DNA of 64,000 nucleotides from Piper betle (GCA_033002965.1 JAURVB010001787.1:1-64000); one strand, 5' to 3'; positions 1 through 12,720 are shown, numbered from the stretch's first letter. The notes: generated from the sequence alone by a model not told the origin. Translations and numbers: made by a program.

Positions 1-1660
1 ACGATCCATCGTGAATGAATAAATGCGCAAAATCCTAACATGGTACTACATGAATGACATGCAAATTAAATTTCACACCATCACAATCACAATCAAAATT
101 AGTAAAAATTCTAAAACGAAAGGGACAGAATTTCCCCTAAAAATACAATTAGGGGCCACCCTGTCAAAATCGTATATTCTAACATATATACGCATAGCAA
201 CAATAGCATTCACACAAGCTTCTAATCTACTATATTCATCATTCTCTGAACTTTGGGTCCTAACCCCACTTTTGCTGCGCTACTCTGATCATTTCATTTC
301 ATGTCATTGTCATGCATTAAACATTTAATCATGTCACTCACAAAATAATAACATAATGATACAATATTAAACATTCAGAAATCTAACATGTGTGTGCACA
401 AGACCTCATTGCTCCTCCGTCCAAGCTGGCTCATCCATCTCGTGTTTATCACCTACATATATATAAGGAAAACGTCAGTAACAAGCGTTACTGGTCCGGA
501 AAATAAAATAACTATAACAAACTGGCTATGAGAGCAAACTCTCATCTGAAAGAAAACATCATACTCCACGTGAACACTCTGAAGGGCACTACTGAGGAGC
601 CACTGGGCTGCAGACCCGGTAGCATCCCGAACTTACTGCTCTGCTGCTGGTACTGTGCTACTCTCAGCACTTCTTTTCAGTACTTCTCATGAAACTTTAT
701 CCTAAGCCCTCTCCGAACCTCCATATCTCTCCTGGCCTTGAGCACGAAGGCCGAGTACTCTCAGGCAGTCGCCTTTAGTACACAAGTCACCTTTAGTACC
801 CAACGGAGGTGGCGGCTCGCCGGAAAAATGCCTAAAACAGAGCGGCGGCGATGAGGGAAGAATCCGGCCGGCCAGGGCGGCGATGGCCTCCGCTCCGGTC
901 GGGGAAGGCCGCTAGGGGGTCGAGGGTGTCGATGCTACCGACCGATTGTGGCGGTGCTGGTCGCCGGTGACGGAATCGGCGACGGAAGCGCACGCGGCCG
1001 CGACGTGGTTTCCTCGCGTCGCGGCGGTCCGATGGGGGCCGGACATGGTCGGGGCGGCAGGGCGACGCCGTGGCCGGGCTGGGCGGCGTCGATCGGCGGC
1101 CAGGCGGCGCCGGCTGTGGCGGCGGTGGCGCGCGAACAGGGGCGGCGCGGCGAGGGTTTGGGCGTGGGGGAGAAAAGTTGGGGTGAAAACTTAGTTGGGT
1201 GGCAAACTCGTAAATAATACTTGACTCGTCTCCGGCTCGAGTCAAGTATCATAACTAACTCGTATTAAATCCTAAAAAAATTCATAAAAATCGGGAAAAA
1301 TCCCGTAAAATCAAACAACACCACAACATTATAATGATATGCTCTATGACTAACAACCCACCCAAACTACCCGAACGCGTCCTAACGCGGTAAACGGCTT
1401 AAAACTAATTCTACGATCCATTATATATATCGTAATAAAAAAATGAACTGCATACTCTCATATATTCTGATAACTCATTCTTTTCTCCTGTGTTCATGAC
1501 GTTATCATCATATACTTAGGTACACATGACCCTCATGGCTCATACACGCGACCGGCGTCGGCTCAGTACACGTGTCCTGAAACTGACTCAACTCGAAAAA
1601 ATAACGGTCGACCCGACCGGTTCTAAATATAAAACCCTGACTCGAATCGTGGGTTTTACA
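1..1660 (-). mobile_element. Truncated copy A of a ~3-kb LTR family (solo LTR or fragment)
   Basis: Read on the minus strand this matches both ends of the LTR at 19945-22943. The terminus ends in TTTTACA at 1660, so the minus-strand LTR begins TGTAAAACCC. The window start falls about 120 bp short of the other terminus, so the target duplication cannot be checked. Compared with copy B, about 1.2 kb from the middle is missing: sequence near 780-800 jumps from the part matching B at about 22005 to the part matching B at about 20815. The GC-rich block at 830-1190 and the AT-rich cassette at 1196-1360 are retained. Open frames inside it are GC-rich low-complexity translations, not genes. Confidence 0.8.
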
Positions 1661-1734
1661 ACGAGTATGCATCATATAAAGATGTCATTATTTTACTTAA
1701 GAATGGGTTTAAATGTAGGTTTCGGAGTCTAAGC

Positions 1735-2335
1735 TTGCCGTAGATGAGACATCAAGCTTCGAGTTTGGACCACAAGTCCGTTAGGACGCTTCTCAATTTT
1801 TATCTCTATGTTCTATCGTTGATTTGATTTTCAGATCATAAGACATTTTAAATGGTTATTTTATCAGATCCTCGCTTAATATAAATCATTTAGATTTATT
1901 TTCCTTTCATAACTAATAACCCTAGAGGATGATATCTATCGAGTCTAATTTCAAAAATAAAATCTATTGTAAATTTTATTCGGGCCTATTATATAAATCC
2001 CTTCCTAAGCCTATATATAATTTTATTAAATTTTCAGTAAGATGAAAGATAGTGAAACTGACTCGCATAAATTATTTTTTGGTGAGTCAATTTTGGTGAG
2101 AGAATAAATACATGTTATTATACACTTAATCTCAGCGTAACCATTTTTTTCGTACTTTTATTTATATTTGATGTGTTTAGCTATATTTAGTAATATCTTC
2201 TATTTTTAAGATACCAAATATGTTATTTTAATCTATATTATTAATCGAGTGGTATAGATCAGTAATTTTAGACATGATTCGACTCTAGTATAATAATTTT
2301 AATTCGTTTTTTATGTGAATCAAAATTAGAGTATT
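1735..2335 (+). mobile_element. Old, diverged relative of the same LTR family
   Basis: The order of recognisable pieces follows copy B from about 21540 to 21830: a TTAGGAC..CTTCTC segment, then AATAACCCT.GAGGATGA, then GGGCCTATTATATAAATCCC and TCAGTAAGATGAAAGATAG. It lies in plus orientation, opposite to the adjacent copy A, and ends near a TATTACA. It is much more diverged than A-C and lacks the GC-rich block, so it is an older fragment or a related subfamily. Borders are approximate. Confidence 0.5.
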
Positions 2336-4620
2336 ACATCGCTAACTATCGCTATCCCCTTAGGAAAGAAATTGTAAGCAAATTTGTCATCGGGTTTTCT
2401 CATCGTCGATTCTTAAAGGGTGTTGGCAGAGTTCTAATTTAGTGGTCGTGCGACCATAAATAAATTATTGGTCACAAACCCACCATATGCCACGTTGGGA
2501 GTTTTTTGTAATTTAAGAAAGTTGAAGGGTAATGATCAAAACTTCCAATATAGGGAATTTCGGCAGCCATATCATTTTTCTTCTACACCTAAGCCAAACT
2601 GAGTTTCCTTTCTTAAATAGATGTTAGGACTTCACCATTCTTACCAATTTGCATATAAGGAAGAACGGAGCATGGTAAGTTAAGCTTCGTGGAACAATTA
2701 AAAGGGCAACCTTGGTATGATTTTGGCAGAGCCAATGCTCCTTACGTACTTCTTCCTTTTATTTCTCTCATTTTGTGATATTTGCTTCTGATTTAGTTGA
2801 GAAAAAACTTCGCAAGAAGGTTTTAGTTCTAATGTAGATATATTGCACCCTTGTTATATCATCATATAGGGAAAGCCTTATATTGGGATTCTGCAACTTT
2901 ATTTTTATCTACAGTAGACACTAGAACAGGATGCTTGCACCTAGCAAAACATTGCACTCACCATATGTGTAGAGTCTATACATATTGAGTAAGTAGGATC
3001 CATATCGACTATGTTAACTTAAAAAAATATCGACTTTGTTAGAATAAAAGAGAGTTTGAGATTGATGACTTGTGTAAATGTTGCTCATGAGGCGTTTCGA
3101 TGCGATATAAAATTTTATCCTAATTTTTCATTTGTTAGAATTATTAAAAGTAATAGAACTTATAAATAACGTTTGACACATGTAATAATTTTTAAAATTA
3201 TAATAATATTATTTAGTGGCCTAAAAAATAATACAAAAGAGACGAAAGATAAGACAAAAGAATTTGGTGCAAGAGAAAGAACAGGGAGGGCAGGAAAAAA
3301 GAGGAGAGGGAACGTGAAAGGAGAGATGTAACAATCGCGAGAAAAAAATATTTTTGAGTTAAACTTTATATTTTTTTCTATAATATTTTACGTGGAAATA
3401 GTCAAAAAACTTTTTATCTTTTTTATTTTTTTAACGTTTCACCTAACACCAACTTTAGTGGCTATCTCTAGAATTTTTTAATTTTTTAAATACGTGGTTG
3501 ATAGAGATGGAAAGTAAAGTCACATAGCAATTATCAATCTGGGTAGTCAAGAATAATGCTAGTTCCTTCACTCCCCCCGTTTCTGGGCTTGGATTTTCTG
3601 GAACATACATTAAAACAAAGATTTTTTTGTGGACAAAAACTTTTTTCAATGCTTTCATAAAATTAGAAATAAAGGAGTTATCTGCCGACTTTCAAAATAG
3701 GATTGAAGGGCTCTGTTTTAATTATAAGTAAAACTCACAGTGGAGGTCATGGTTGATGAGGAACAGGAGCATGACCAATAAAACTCAACCTTTTTCATGC
3801 TAAACCGGTTTGGACATGAGCCAAATAAGTTGTTAAGTATTAGATTTGGCTTTCATAGGATTCTAAAAACATGGCAAATGATGAACTTGCGACCAGGAAT
3901 AAATTCATGGTCTGTCCCAGGGTTAATTTTTTTACCTAAATTTTTGCCTGTAACCGGTTTGGTGCCATACACCAGTCAGCTGAACACTAACCAATCAAGC
4001 TCAACAGAACATAAGATAATGGAAAAATCCAAACCTTTATATTATACAAAGGATGCAGTCAGTGTACTATTGTACCACTCAGACCACAACTCAGTCTCAG
4101 GCACACAGGATGTGCACACATCTTTTTACGGGTTACAAGACACTCACATCTACAGTACTCTCGAACTCACAGTCACACACTCACTTGCTGATCATGAATT
4201 TCTCACTGTTTTTCCTTCTTCGTCAAGGACCACCTGCTTCCTTGATTGGATGAGCCTTTTTCAATTCGAAAAGCTGCACGCATGGGCACACCCTTCACCC
4301 ATGCTCAAGGCAGTTCCTCACCACATCAGGTTGATAACCGCCAGGGTGCCCCAAGCACTAGACACCTATCAGTGCAACCGTCGTGCGCACATTGTACACT
4401 GACACCTGTGTGTATAATTATCAAGGGTACACCATGCAAAGTCCACCTAGTCGCTCTATGCACAACTGCTAGCACTGTGGCACTTCAATCCACCATACCC
4501 ATTGCATGAGTGCTACCTTGCTCAGGCCATGCACAACCTGCGAGCTGAGTGCTGGTAGCAAGTACTGACCACCGGTTGGTCTTGGTTAGCTTAGGTCACT
4601 ATCCTTCGAGTTGCAACGAG
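2336..4620. other. Intergenic repeat-like DNA, nothing firmly identified
   Basis: AT-rich, with pieces resembling decayed retroelement flanks but no domain I recognise. A 201-codon open frame at 3797-4402 (plus) has no recognisable motif and unconvincing composition, so I do not call it a gene. Confidence 0.4.
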
Positions 4621-4627
4621 TACTGAT

Positions 4628-5010
4628 AGTAGTACCGAGAGTTGTGTAGCATCAAACATAGCTACTCGCTACCGATCACTACTATGCAGTACCAAGCACT
4701 GGTTACCGCTACCAGAACTGTTGTGCAGTATCGAGCATACCTGCTTGCTACCGATCGCTGTTATGCAGTAGCAAACATTGTTGTTCGCTACCAAGTATTG
4801 TTGGCCACTACTGAAAACTATTGAGCACTACCGAGCATCGTTGGTTGCTATCGAGCACTTGCATGAGCATCCCATGGGAATCAAGAACTACCGAGCACTC
4901 TCGAGTACAGGGTGTACTCCCGGGTGCCAATAGCAGTACCGATCATCATCACGACATCGAGCAGGGTCGGGACCTACAACCGAGCATTGTCTACTACCGA
5001 GCATCCAACA
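4628..5010. repeat. Minisatellite, ~40-bp period (CTACCGAGCA-type units)
   Basis: GCTACC recurs at 4668, 4708, 4747 and 4787, giving periods of 40, 39 and 40 bp. Each unit alternates a GCTACCGATC-like half with a GCAGTACCAAGCA-like half, so the array probably grew from a ~20-bp ancestor. Looser CTACCGAGCAT copies continue to about 5000. Confidence 0.75.
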
Positions 5011-6767
5011 CTGAGACTGGTCATTGAGTGCTAGCACTGTGCACCGTGGTGCACCAAGCTCCCCATCGAGCATCCCGTGACTTGGCCTTAAGCACTCTTC
5101 ACATGGCCCGTACACACCACACCAAGTCCACCCCCTTTTATATTATAACATGGGAAATTTTTGCTACATGTTAGGAGTGGCAGCAAAAAAAGTTGTACTG
5201 TATACACGAGCCGAACCAACCCACACCCGAAACATGTAACTCGACCGAATGCTTGTATCGATCTTCCTTGAGTTAAACCTGCTCAAAACAAGTTAACATA
5301 ACGTACGTATAGCCGTTGCTTCTCGAACACTCAGTTCCTTGTGGGTACAAGGCTAAAATCCACGAGGAACCTCCTCTTAACTAGTCCCCATCTTGCCCAA
5401 GGTAACACACCACCACTGATTAAAACAAGTGTTGGCTCCTCAATGATTCTGAGGGGGTATCGACTCCTCCTTGATTCCAAGGAGATGTGACGTTTCATGA
5501 TACCCCTTCCCTCCCAAAATGTTGCATCTATTATTTTTGCTCGCATCTAATCAGGCCTTACAATCTATCTCTCACACCCTTTCCGCCTAAAAGTTGCATC
5601 CTTATGTTTTAGCATCTATTTTCTTCATTGGCGGGCTGCCTCCCCACGCCATTGCCTCCTTCCCACCATCACAGCAGCTAAAGTTGGCCGCCGATGACCC
5701 CTCTCAAGCAGCCCTCACATTTGCTTTTTTTGTTGGTGCATTGCCTCCTCCACGCCATGGCTTCGCTTCCACCAGCACACACTCTTCTAGAAACGCAGGG
5801 CCATTACCATTGCACCCATAAGTCGAGCGGGCGCCCCCAAAGTAAAAGCAAACTGCTGCCCATAGGCATTTCCCCAGCGGCTTCCTCCTGGGTGGATAAA
5901 CCATTGCACCCTTAATCTGGGCGGTTGATGGGTGGTGCTCCCTGCAAACGGCCAGGATGGGGTGGATCGATGTGGCAATCGATAGGATTCGGATGAGAGG
6001 CGAGGGACCATGGCGTTGGCAGCGGACCATCGGCTTGCGCTGGTTGAATAATTTGCTTCATCTCTGGATCTACACTGAAATTTAGCTCTGATCTCGAAAT
6101 TTGGGGCTCTTTTTTTTTGTTTGTTTGTTTGTTTGTTTGATTGATGTGGTGAAGAGGGGAAGATGACCCTGTTATGGAGTTCACGGGGATGGCGAGACAT
6201 CGGAAGCACCCGGGGAAGGACCTCGGTGATAGGGAAGTCCCAAGGAGGTTCTTCCTTTCTTGATTTAGTCCCTCAATGATGATCGCCCATTATTAATTTA
6301 TTACATTACAAAACCAAAGGCTTTTGCTACTGATTTTGGAGTGATTTTTACATACGCCGGGAGGTGAGAAGCAGATTAACGGAGATGGACCGTTAACGTC
6401 GTCCTCCTCCTACTTTGGAAACCAAAACTCCCTTTCCCGCTTTCACATGTGCACTTTGGAACAATCCCTCGCCGTTGCTTCGGCGGCCCATCCCTGCCGC
6501 CAGCGACGTCGACGCCCTCATTCGACACTTCTAGCAGTACCCCCGACTTCTACGCCGATGACATTCCTTTTCCTCGCCGCCTGAGCTCCACGCATCGGGC
6601 TCCGATCTCTGACGGACACCTCCACTGTCAACTGACTTCTTCGCGGGCTTGCCGGAGTTTGAGGTTTGGGTGTGGGGTTCGTGCCTGACGATGGGCGTTG
6701 GGGAGGAGTTCCAGTTGGCAGTTGGCGGTTCGGGCTGTGGGGCTGCCGGTGCATGTTGCAGCGATGA
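5011..6767. other. Intergenic region with GTTT microsatellite
   Basis: No gene recognised. A (GTTT)n run lies at about 6111-6139. The phrases around 5630-5680 and 5730-5770 (TTGCCTCC..CACGCCAT) are imperfect duplicates. GC content rises at 6440-6700, but the open frames there have low-complexity translations without known motifs. Confidence 0.4.
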
Positions 6768-6775
6768 ATAACTTG

Positions 6776-6849
6776 GAGAGAGGACGGAGGTGATCGCCTA
6801 CAAAATGCAGTTCGATAGGGCGAAGGTGGCGGCGCAGAAGGTGATGTCG
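6776..6849 (+). pseudogene. Possible isolated coding exon, unidentified
   Basis: One frame reads T-E-V-I-A-Y-K-M-Q-F-D-R-A-K-V-A-A-Q-K, an amphipathic, protein-like stretch, and ends at a plausible donor (TCG|GTGAGG). I find no convincing partner exon on either side. It may be a first-exon remnant of a moved gene or chance. Confidence 0.2.
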
Positions 6850-8113
6850 GTGAGGCTGATAGCCTTCCCCACTGTCAACTGATTGCTTATTTCCAGTTTC
6901 AGTTTGTGTGATCGCTATAATATTTACAAAGCTGAAATTGCTGATAGCTTTGGTTGATGCTGGTTAGACTTAATCGATTCTCACTTCGTAGACGAAACTA
7001 GTGATTTCATTTGCTAGTTTGTTCGTTACATTCTTCTATCTTTCTACTAAGTTCAAAGTGTTAATGGTTAGAATTTAATATCAGTCTCTTACTTTAGCAC
7101 GTAGTTGTTGGTTGATGATAGATTGATGTTGTTTGTGGGAGTTCATGTAACCTTCTTTGCCAGAGATAATACATGCTAATTTTTAATCCGAAAAACTACT
7201 ATGTGAAAAGGAAGAGAAGATGTTTTCCAGCTCTGTTACATTGAAACACCTGCTTCTTATTTTAATTATACTATGTTGTTACTGCTTGTTGCCTCGATTT
7301 GATCCTGATATATGCTTCAATTTGTTTTTAGAAAATGAGTTGGTGTTTACACGCATGATTAGTATATGTTTGATATAATGCCAAAACTATTCTTGGTAGG
7401 GAAGACATTTTAATTGTGGAATGATGTTCTTTTGAACGATATTGTGAGATTTTTTTTACTTTTTATTTTTGCTTGTTACAATTGCTATTAAATCTGTTTC
7501 ATTTGTAGGTTGATAAATGCCTTCGGAAGTAATCCAATGCTTGTGCTTGAGTAATCCCTAGGATTTATTTGTCTACCACTCTTGTATTGAGTTGACCAAT
7601 GTCTATATCTCTATTTTGCCAAAATTCACTTCCTCTAAAAAACGTACAAAGCATAACCTCACAGAATTTAGTAAAGCTCACACGACCATTTTGGCATAAT
7701 TTTTTACATTCTACGAATTACATTTAAATTTCTTTCCATTTAAAATTTTTTGTTTAATTGTAAGTTGGTCACTGTGGGAGTTACAAAGTAGGAACTTCAC
7801 GGCCAATGGATAAGGGAGCAAAGTAATCCAAGTAAGAATTACTTCCAGAAGGGAAAGAAAAAAAAACTGAAGTAAGAGCAGATTGACTTTTGGCATATTG
7901 AACTCTAAATATAGATGACACTCATTATGGCTGATCGAAAACCAGGTTCTTCCTTGACAAACAATAACTTCTGGCAATCTGTGGGATGCAATATGTTTCC
8001 TCACTGCCACATGGAGACTAAGATGCCCAGCTAGAAACAGGGTCCATCCTTCCAATTCGATGAAATTGAAAGTTGAAGTAAAAATATTAAAATGTACAAG
8101 ACTAAAAGGGCCT
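6850..8113. other. AT-rich intergenic DNA
   Basis: Intron- or spacer-like AT-rich sequence. If the exon-like stretch ending at 6849 is real, this would include its intron, but no acceptor with a matching exon was found. The 114-codon open frame at 7711-8055 (minus) shows no recognisable motif. Confidence 0.35.
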
Positions 8114-8121
8114 GTCCAAAC

Positions 8122-8567
8122 CTCTGTGGCAAAACTCAGCTGATTCCGCTCCGAATCGGACCTAAAAGATTGATCCCGAGTTAACTCGGCTCGGAGTCGG
8201 GCTACTCGGCGAGGGTGACGGCGCCAAGGAGGACGGGACGGGGAGGCAGCAGGGGGGGGGGACGGTACATAGAATTAAGGGAAATAAATAGTCAGTGATA
8301 TTCTTATAATTAAAAATTGATTCAGACTCCGACTTAAATAAAAAGTAATAATTAATTTTACATAATTCAAAAAAATCGAAAAATACGAAAAAATAATATA
8401 AAATATAATATACACGATAATATTAAAATAACATATTATATAACTAATAACCTATCGATTTTGACCGATTCAATAAACTAATTTTTGTCCAATTTTTTAT
8501 GAATCAGTCTAATTCAATATTTCCTTCCAATCCAATTTAATATCAAATTCGTATTTTTGTAACTATG
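8122..8567 (+). mobile_element. hAT-type non-autonomous element, copy 3 (446 bp)
   Basis: Bounded by a perfect 8-bp target duplication, GTCCAAAC, at 8114-8121 and 8568-8575. The ends, CTCTGTGGCAAAA and the complement CATAGTTACAAAAA, are imperfect inverted repeats related to those of the copies at 16385-17352 and 55391-56336. Subterminal CCGAATCGG and CCGATTC-type motifs fit hAT architecture. The body holds a short G-run block (about 8210-8265) and the AT-rich cassette (about 8295-8455) shared with the other copies. There is no coding capacity. Orientation is given relative to copy 1. Confidence 0.8.
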
Positions 8568-8575
8568 GTCCAAAC

Positions 8576-10132
8576 ACCCTTCATGCATTGGAAGTAAAAA
8601 AATACAAAAAGAGAGAAGAAGGAGACCAAACAAGAAGCACGATGAAGAGGAGGTATCACTGGACATGATTATCGTTTGGCCATGGCTTTTCTACGTGAGT
8701 TAGGATTATCGTTTGGCCATGGCATAATTGAAGGGACCAAGAGGTGGTACTAGCAAATGAGTTAATTAGTGATTTTGTGAGTATTGTATAAACATTGCTA
8801 TCGATGCGATTGAGATCTATCTACCACTTGCAATTTCTATCTTCTTGTTTAATCAACTCATTGTACAAAAGAGCCTCTGCGTTTGGATGCCTCATTTTGT
8901 TCTTTAAAACAACAAGATTTCAATGGCTTTTCCAAAGAGGAAGAAAGTTGAAGGTTCAAAATTGGTTCGCTCTGATCTCAACAAAATCAAAGTTGTAACG
9001 AAGACTTCTCGAGCTCAAACAAACTTAGGCAAGGTGGGTTAATTTGGACCACATTCAAGGTAAATGCTGTACAATCTTGCAACAATATTCATGGTAAGAG
9101 TATTTCTTTTCAACTTTGACAACAACTATACATCTTGTGTTTTTAGTAAGGGAAGCTATCAAGTGGACGTGAAACATCAAAACATCTTCTTGCCATTTCA
9201 AAACAGGGCAAGTCATCTACAATAATAGAACTAACTAAATATATAAAATTGTTCCAATCAACTTAAAAAAGAGAAGACTTTACAGCTATTTAGCCATCTA
9301 TTTAGATTATATGAATGTATTTTTTTGTTATTTGGATAAAATTACCCTCATCATCTCGCTATATTCCAAAAGTTCATATTAGATGTGTTGACACAAGTAA
9401 AAGATAGTCTCAATAAAATTAACATACATAATTATCTTTTCAACAAAATAATTCGTGAAGAGCATTATTTATTAAAAATAACATAAAAGTTATCAAATGT
9501 ATTCTTTTTCTTTTAGATTAACTAAATTAATATATTTAAGTAATATAAATTATGTATTTATTAATTTCAAGTATTAAAAGAATAGTTTTTATTAATTTAT
9601 ATACTTTTTTATTTATATAATTAATATTTTAATATAAATAATTCTAAATTGGCTTCAAATCAACTCCTTGTACCGGGGAGTTCGAATTTCAAGTTTTTTA
9701 AACTATAATATAAGCAAAAAGCGTTGAGCAAGGTATGTCTAGTTGTGTTTGAATACTTAGAATTATCACGAAAACTTTGTTGCTTCATAAAGCATATATA
9801 TGTCTGGAAGCTTGTGTGCGCTTTGACTGGCTCATATTTTCTTTCTAATTTTAATGTTTACACCAACTATGAACTAATTTGTATGCTCTAATTCATCCCA
9901 TTTAAAGCAATTCAAATTATTTTTTCTCTAAACCATAACAAATTAACAAATTGGATTGAAGCAGCCCAACTTAATTAAGGTTATCTTTTTTATTTTTTAT
10001 AAGAAAAGCATGGTTTCATTCAATCACTAATTGCAACTTTAACAAATCTGATACAAATTAACTTCTTTATTTGTAACATCACTATCCCTTCTTTGTGGGA
10101 ACATGAACGGTTTCAACACACTCAGATGATGA
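8576..10132. other. AT-rich intergenic DNA 3' of the SDR gene
   Basis: No gene seen. A 20-bp direct repeat (GATTATCGTTTGGCCATGGC) occurs at about 8667 and 8703. The stretch near 9655-9690 contains a tRNA B-box-like GGAGTTCGAATTTC, possibly a SINE relic. Confidence 0.4.
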
Positions 10133-11085
10133 CTAGAGCACCTCCGAAGGGTGAGGCAGGTCCAGGCGCTTGAAAACGGTGAACCCTCCATCCACCACCA
10201 GGTTGTGCCCGCTTATGTACTTGGCGTCCTCCGACGCCAAGAAGGCCGCCGCCTTGGCGATGTCCTCCACGGCGCACGCGGCCCCCGCGAGCACCCCGGC
10301 CCCCTCTAGGAGCTCCTTCCTCTTCTCCTCGCTCAATGCTGGGTACGCCTCCTCCATCCCTTCCATCGACATTCGCGTCGGGATCGCAAAGGGCGAGATA
10401 CAGTTGACGCGCACGCCACGCGCCGCGAGCCATGGCGCCGCCGCCCGAACCAAGCCCGCGACCGCCGACTTGGACACGGAGTAGGGCAGCGGGCCCAACC
10501 CGCCCAGGATGCCCGTCACGCTGGCCGTGACCAGGATGCAACCGGAGCGCCGCGGCGTCATCACCCGGGCCGCGTGCTTCACGCCGGCGACGGCCCCCCG
10601 GACGTTGACGGCGAGCAAGCGGTCGAGCTCGGCGAGGTCAACGGCTGTCGGGTCGGGGTTCGCGGAGCCGCAGATGCCGGCGTTGTTGAAGGCGACGTCG
10701 AGGCGGCCGTGGCGGTCGACGGCGAGGTCGACGGCGGCGGCGACGGAGGACTCTTCGGTGACGTCGCAGTGGACGAACGAGGCGGCCGGGCCGAGCTCGG
10801 CGGCCACGTCCTCACCGGGCTGGCGCCGGACGTCGGCGATGATGACAGTAGCGCCGCGCCGGACGAATTCCGCCGCGGTGGCCTTGCCGATGCCGCTGGC
10901 GGCGCCGGTGATCAAGGCCACCTTGCCGGCCAATCTTACCGCTCAAACAGCAATCAAAATGTATGTTTGTTGCGATCTATATTACTAAGCAGACATTTTC
11001 ATGAAGTAATAAAGTAAAAGACGAGAAGTGGTACCTCTCTGATTCAGTGGATAATTGTCTGCTAAAGATCCATGCACTCGAATCG
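10133..11085 (-). CDS. Short-chain dehydrogenase/reductase, secoisolariciresinol dehydrogenase/momilactone synthase-like
   Basis: A classical NAD(P)-dependent SDR, the plant SDR110C type that oxidises secondary alcohols in lignan, terpenoid or hormone metabolism. The main exon (10941 down to 10133) reads L-A-G-K-V-A-L-I-T-G-A-A-S-G-I-G-K. It shows the glycine-rich cofactor motif TGAASGIG, the following D-V-R acidic turn, the NNAG motif, catalytic serine in V-T-A-S-V-T, the YSVSK catalytic Y-x3-K, and a C-terminal SGHNLVVDGG. A short upstream exon (about 11085-11035) ends at donor AGAG|GTACC. Joined to an acceptor at 10942 in correct phase it gives A-I-R-V-H-G-S-L-A-D-N-Y, typical of the N-terminal region of plant relatives. 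The first ATG exon, upstream of 11085, is not resolved. Codon use is strongly GC-biased compared with the other genes here. The substrate cannot be told from sequence. Confidence 0.85.
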
Positions 11086-11547
11086 CTGCACAATTTCTTG
11101 CTGCCAAACAATCAGGTTACAAGTCAAAGACCAAATGGGGAAGTAGGCAATATGAAATGAAGTAGTATGAGCAGATCTTGATTTGGATCAGAAACAGGGG
11201 AGGTGGAAACCCGCTACAAGGAGAAACGAAAAGGGAAAGAGAGATAAAGTCACCAGGGCGAGAGGTTGATCAATGATCTGCGAAGCAGAAACACCATTTT
11301 TTTTGCTGGCTTTACTTTACGACCCGTCTTCGACTTATACCTTGCTTAATCCATTATATTTGACTTGTGTGATGGATTCAATGTTTCCGTCGACGTTTTT
11401 TTGGCCACTTGTATCCTCCACCTCCAAATGGCGATCACTGGCAGTATCCACGTTACAGAAGGCCAGCTACTCAAAACTATTTCTAGTCCTACATATATGG
11501 TCTAAATCTGTGTCCGCCATCCCTTTCTCTGCACCGGCGAGCGCCGG

Positions 11548-11810
11548 ATGTGCGGCTGTGTTCTCTGGCGGCGACGGCCGGCGGCCGACCGATTGTGGTG
11601 GGGTGTCGTGTATGAAGCGGTGCAGCCGGTGGCGCTCCGGGGGAGTCACGCTGTGCCGGTGGCGGACGTGAGAGACGAGGAGAGGTGGCACGACGCCCAC
11701 GTCGCCGGTTCCGTCGACTACCCCAGTGATTGCTCTGAGGAGAAAATGGTGAAGCTCGCCAGGGAGTTGCAGGGCAAGGCGACCGTCGTTTGCACTGCAT
11801 GCTAAGCCAG
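11548..11810 (+). pseudogene. CDC25/ACR2-like rhodanese-domain phosphatase, first exon only, frameshifted
   Basis: The frame contains V-A-D-V-R-D-E-E-R-W-H-D-A-H-V-A-G-S, the conserved CDC25-type rhodanese core of plant CDC25/arsenate-reductase (ACR2) proteins, followed by a helix and K-A-T-V-V-C. The next residues should carry the H-C-x-x-S-Q start of the active-site loop. H-C-M-L-S-Q is present just before the donor CAG|GTGTGG, but in the next frame, one base out of register, so the original frame stops at TGCTAA. I find no second exon with the rest of the catalytic C-x5-R loop downstream. This looks like a dead or partial gene copy, though a sequencing error cannot be excluded. It lies head-to-head with the SDR gene. 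Confidence 0.6.
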
Positions 11811-12720
11811 GTGTGGATCCTACTTTTTTTTTTGGTGGATTTGGTGTTGATTGGTTGATTTCGTGTGCGGGATGTGATAAAGTTTCAATCTTTTGCATTT
11901 TATGATTCATTGACAATTTAGTTGGTTGATTTGTGGTTGGTAGGATTTTTGGCGATAAAATATGGTTTCTGGACAACTGAAGTGTATTATCAAGTTCTAG
12001 TTAATTCAGCTGATTAATATATGGTTGGTAGGGGTAGGATTTTGGTGGTAAAATATGGTATGCTGATGAGAATTTTGAACATTGAAGTTGAGTAATTGGG
12101 TATAATCTGGAACCTGAGAAGATGATATTAAAATATGGTTTTACCTGAGTGTGTATTGATGGTAAAACATGGCTTAACAAATAGGGTTAATATGGTTTGC
12201 TGATGATGAATTTCAGCATTATTGAGTTCTGGTCAATTTTGATGATGGATTATAGTTGGTCGGAGAAAATGTTGATGAGCATTGGAGCATTGGAGTGGTT
12301 AGTAATTGGCTGATGGAGAATTTTAGCAAAGGAGGTTCTCTTATTTCATCTTTAATAATACGCTACCTGATTAATGAGTGATCCCTTCTTTTTATGATTA
12401 TTTTTCTTCCTTTTCATTAAAGTTCGAATCATCAGGGTATTTGGTATTACCTAAGGATTTTTTTTCTCCTCTTTATGAAATCAATATTAATGTCTAGTCA
12501 ATTTTTCGCTGGCTGGTGCTTGCAATGAATTGTGAACATGCCTTGTTTATGATGAATTTGAGTATTGCAACTATTATTTACAGCTCCTTTTGATTACTTG
12601 AAATTGGTCGGTCATTTTTTATGAATTTATAAGCCTCAAGTGGTACTTCATCATTGCAGGATCCAATTTAGATTCTTTTTCATAATTTTTGTTTTATAAA
12701 TTCAAGATATATTATCAATT
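11811..12720. other. Intron-like, T/G-rich DNA after the CDC25-like exon
   Basis: Contains several imperfect repeats of GGTTGATT/TGGTTGGTAGG and AAATATGGT between 11830 and 12200. No further exon recognised. Confidence 0.4.

Noticed and set aside
832..1252. Overlapping open frames of 80-140 codons on both strands
   Set aside because: They lie in the GC-rich block of LTR copy A and translate to low-complexity Arg/Pro/Gly strings in several frames at once.
3797..4402. 201-codon open frame
   Set aside because: No recognisable motif, overlapping alternative frames, and it sits in repeat-like DNA.
10122..11017. Long open frames on the plus strand and in other minus frames over the SDR gene
   Set aside because: Shadows of the GC-biased SDR coding exon.
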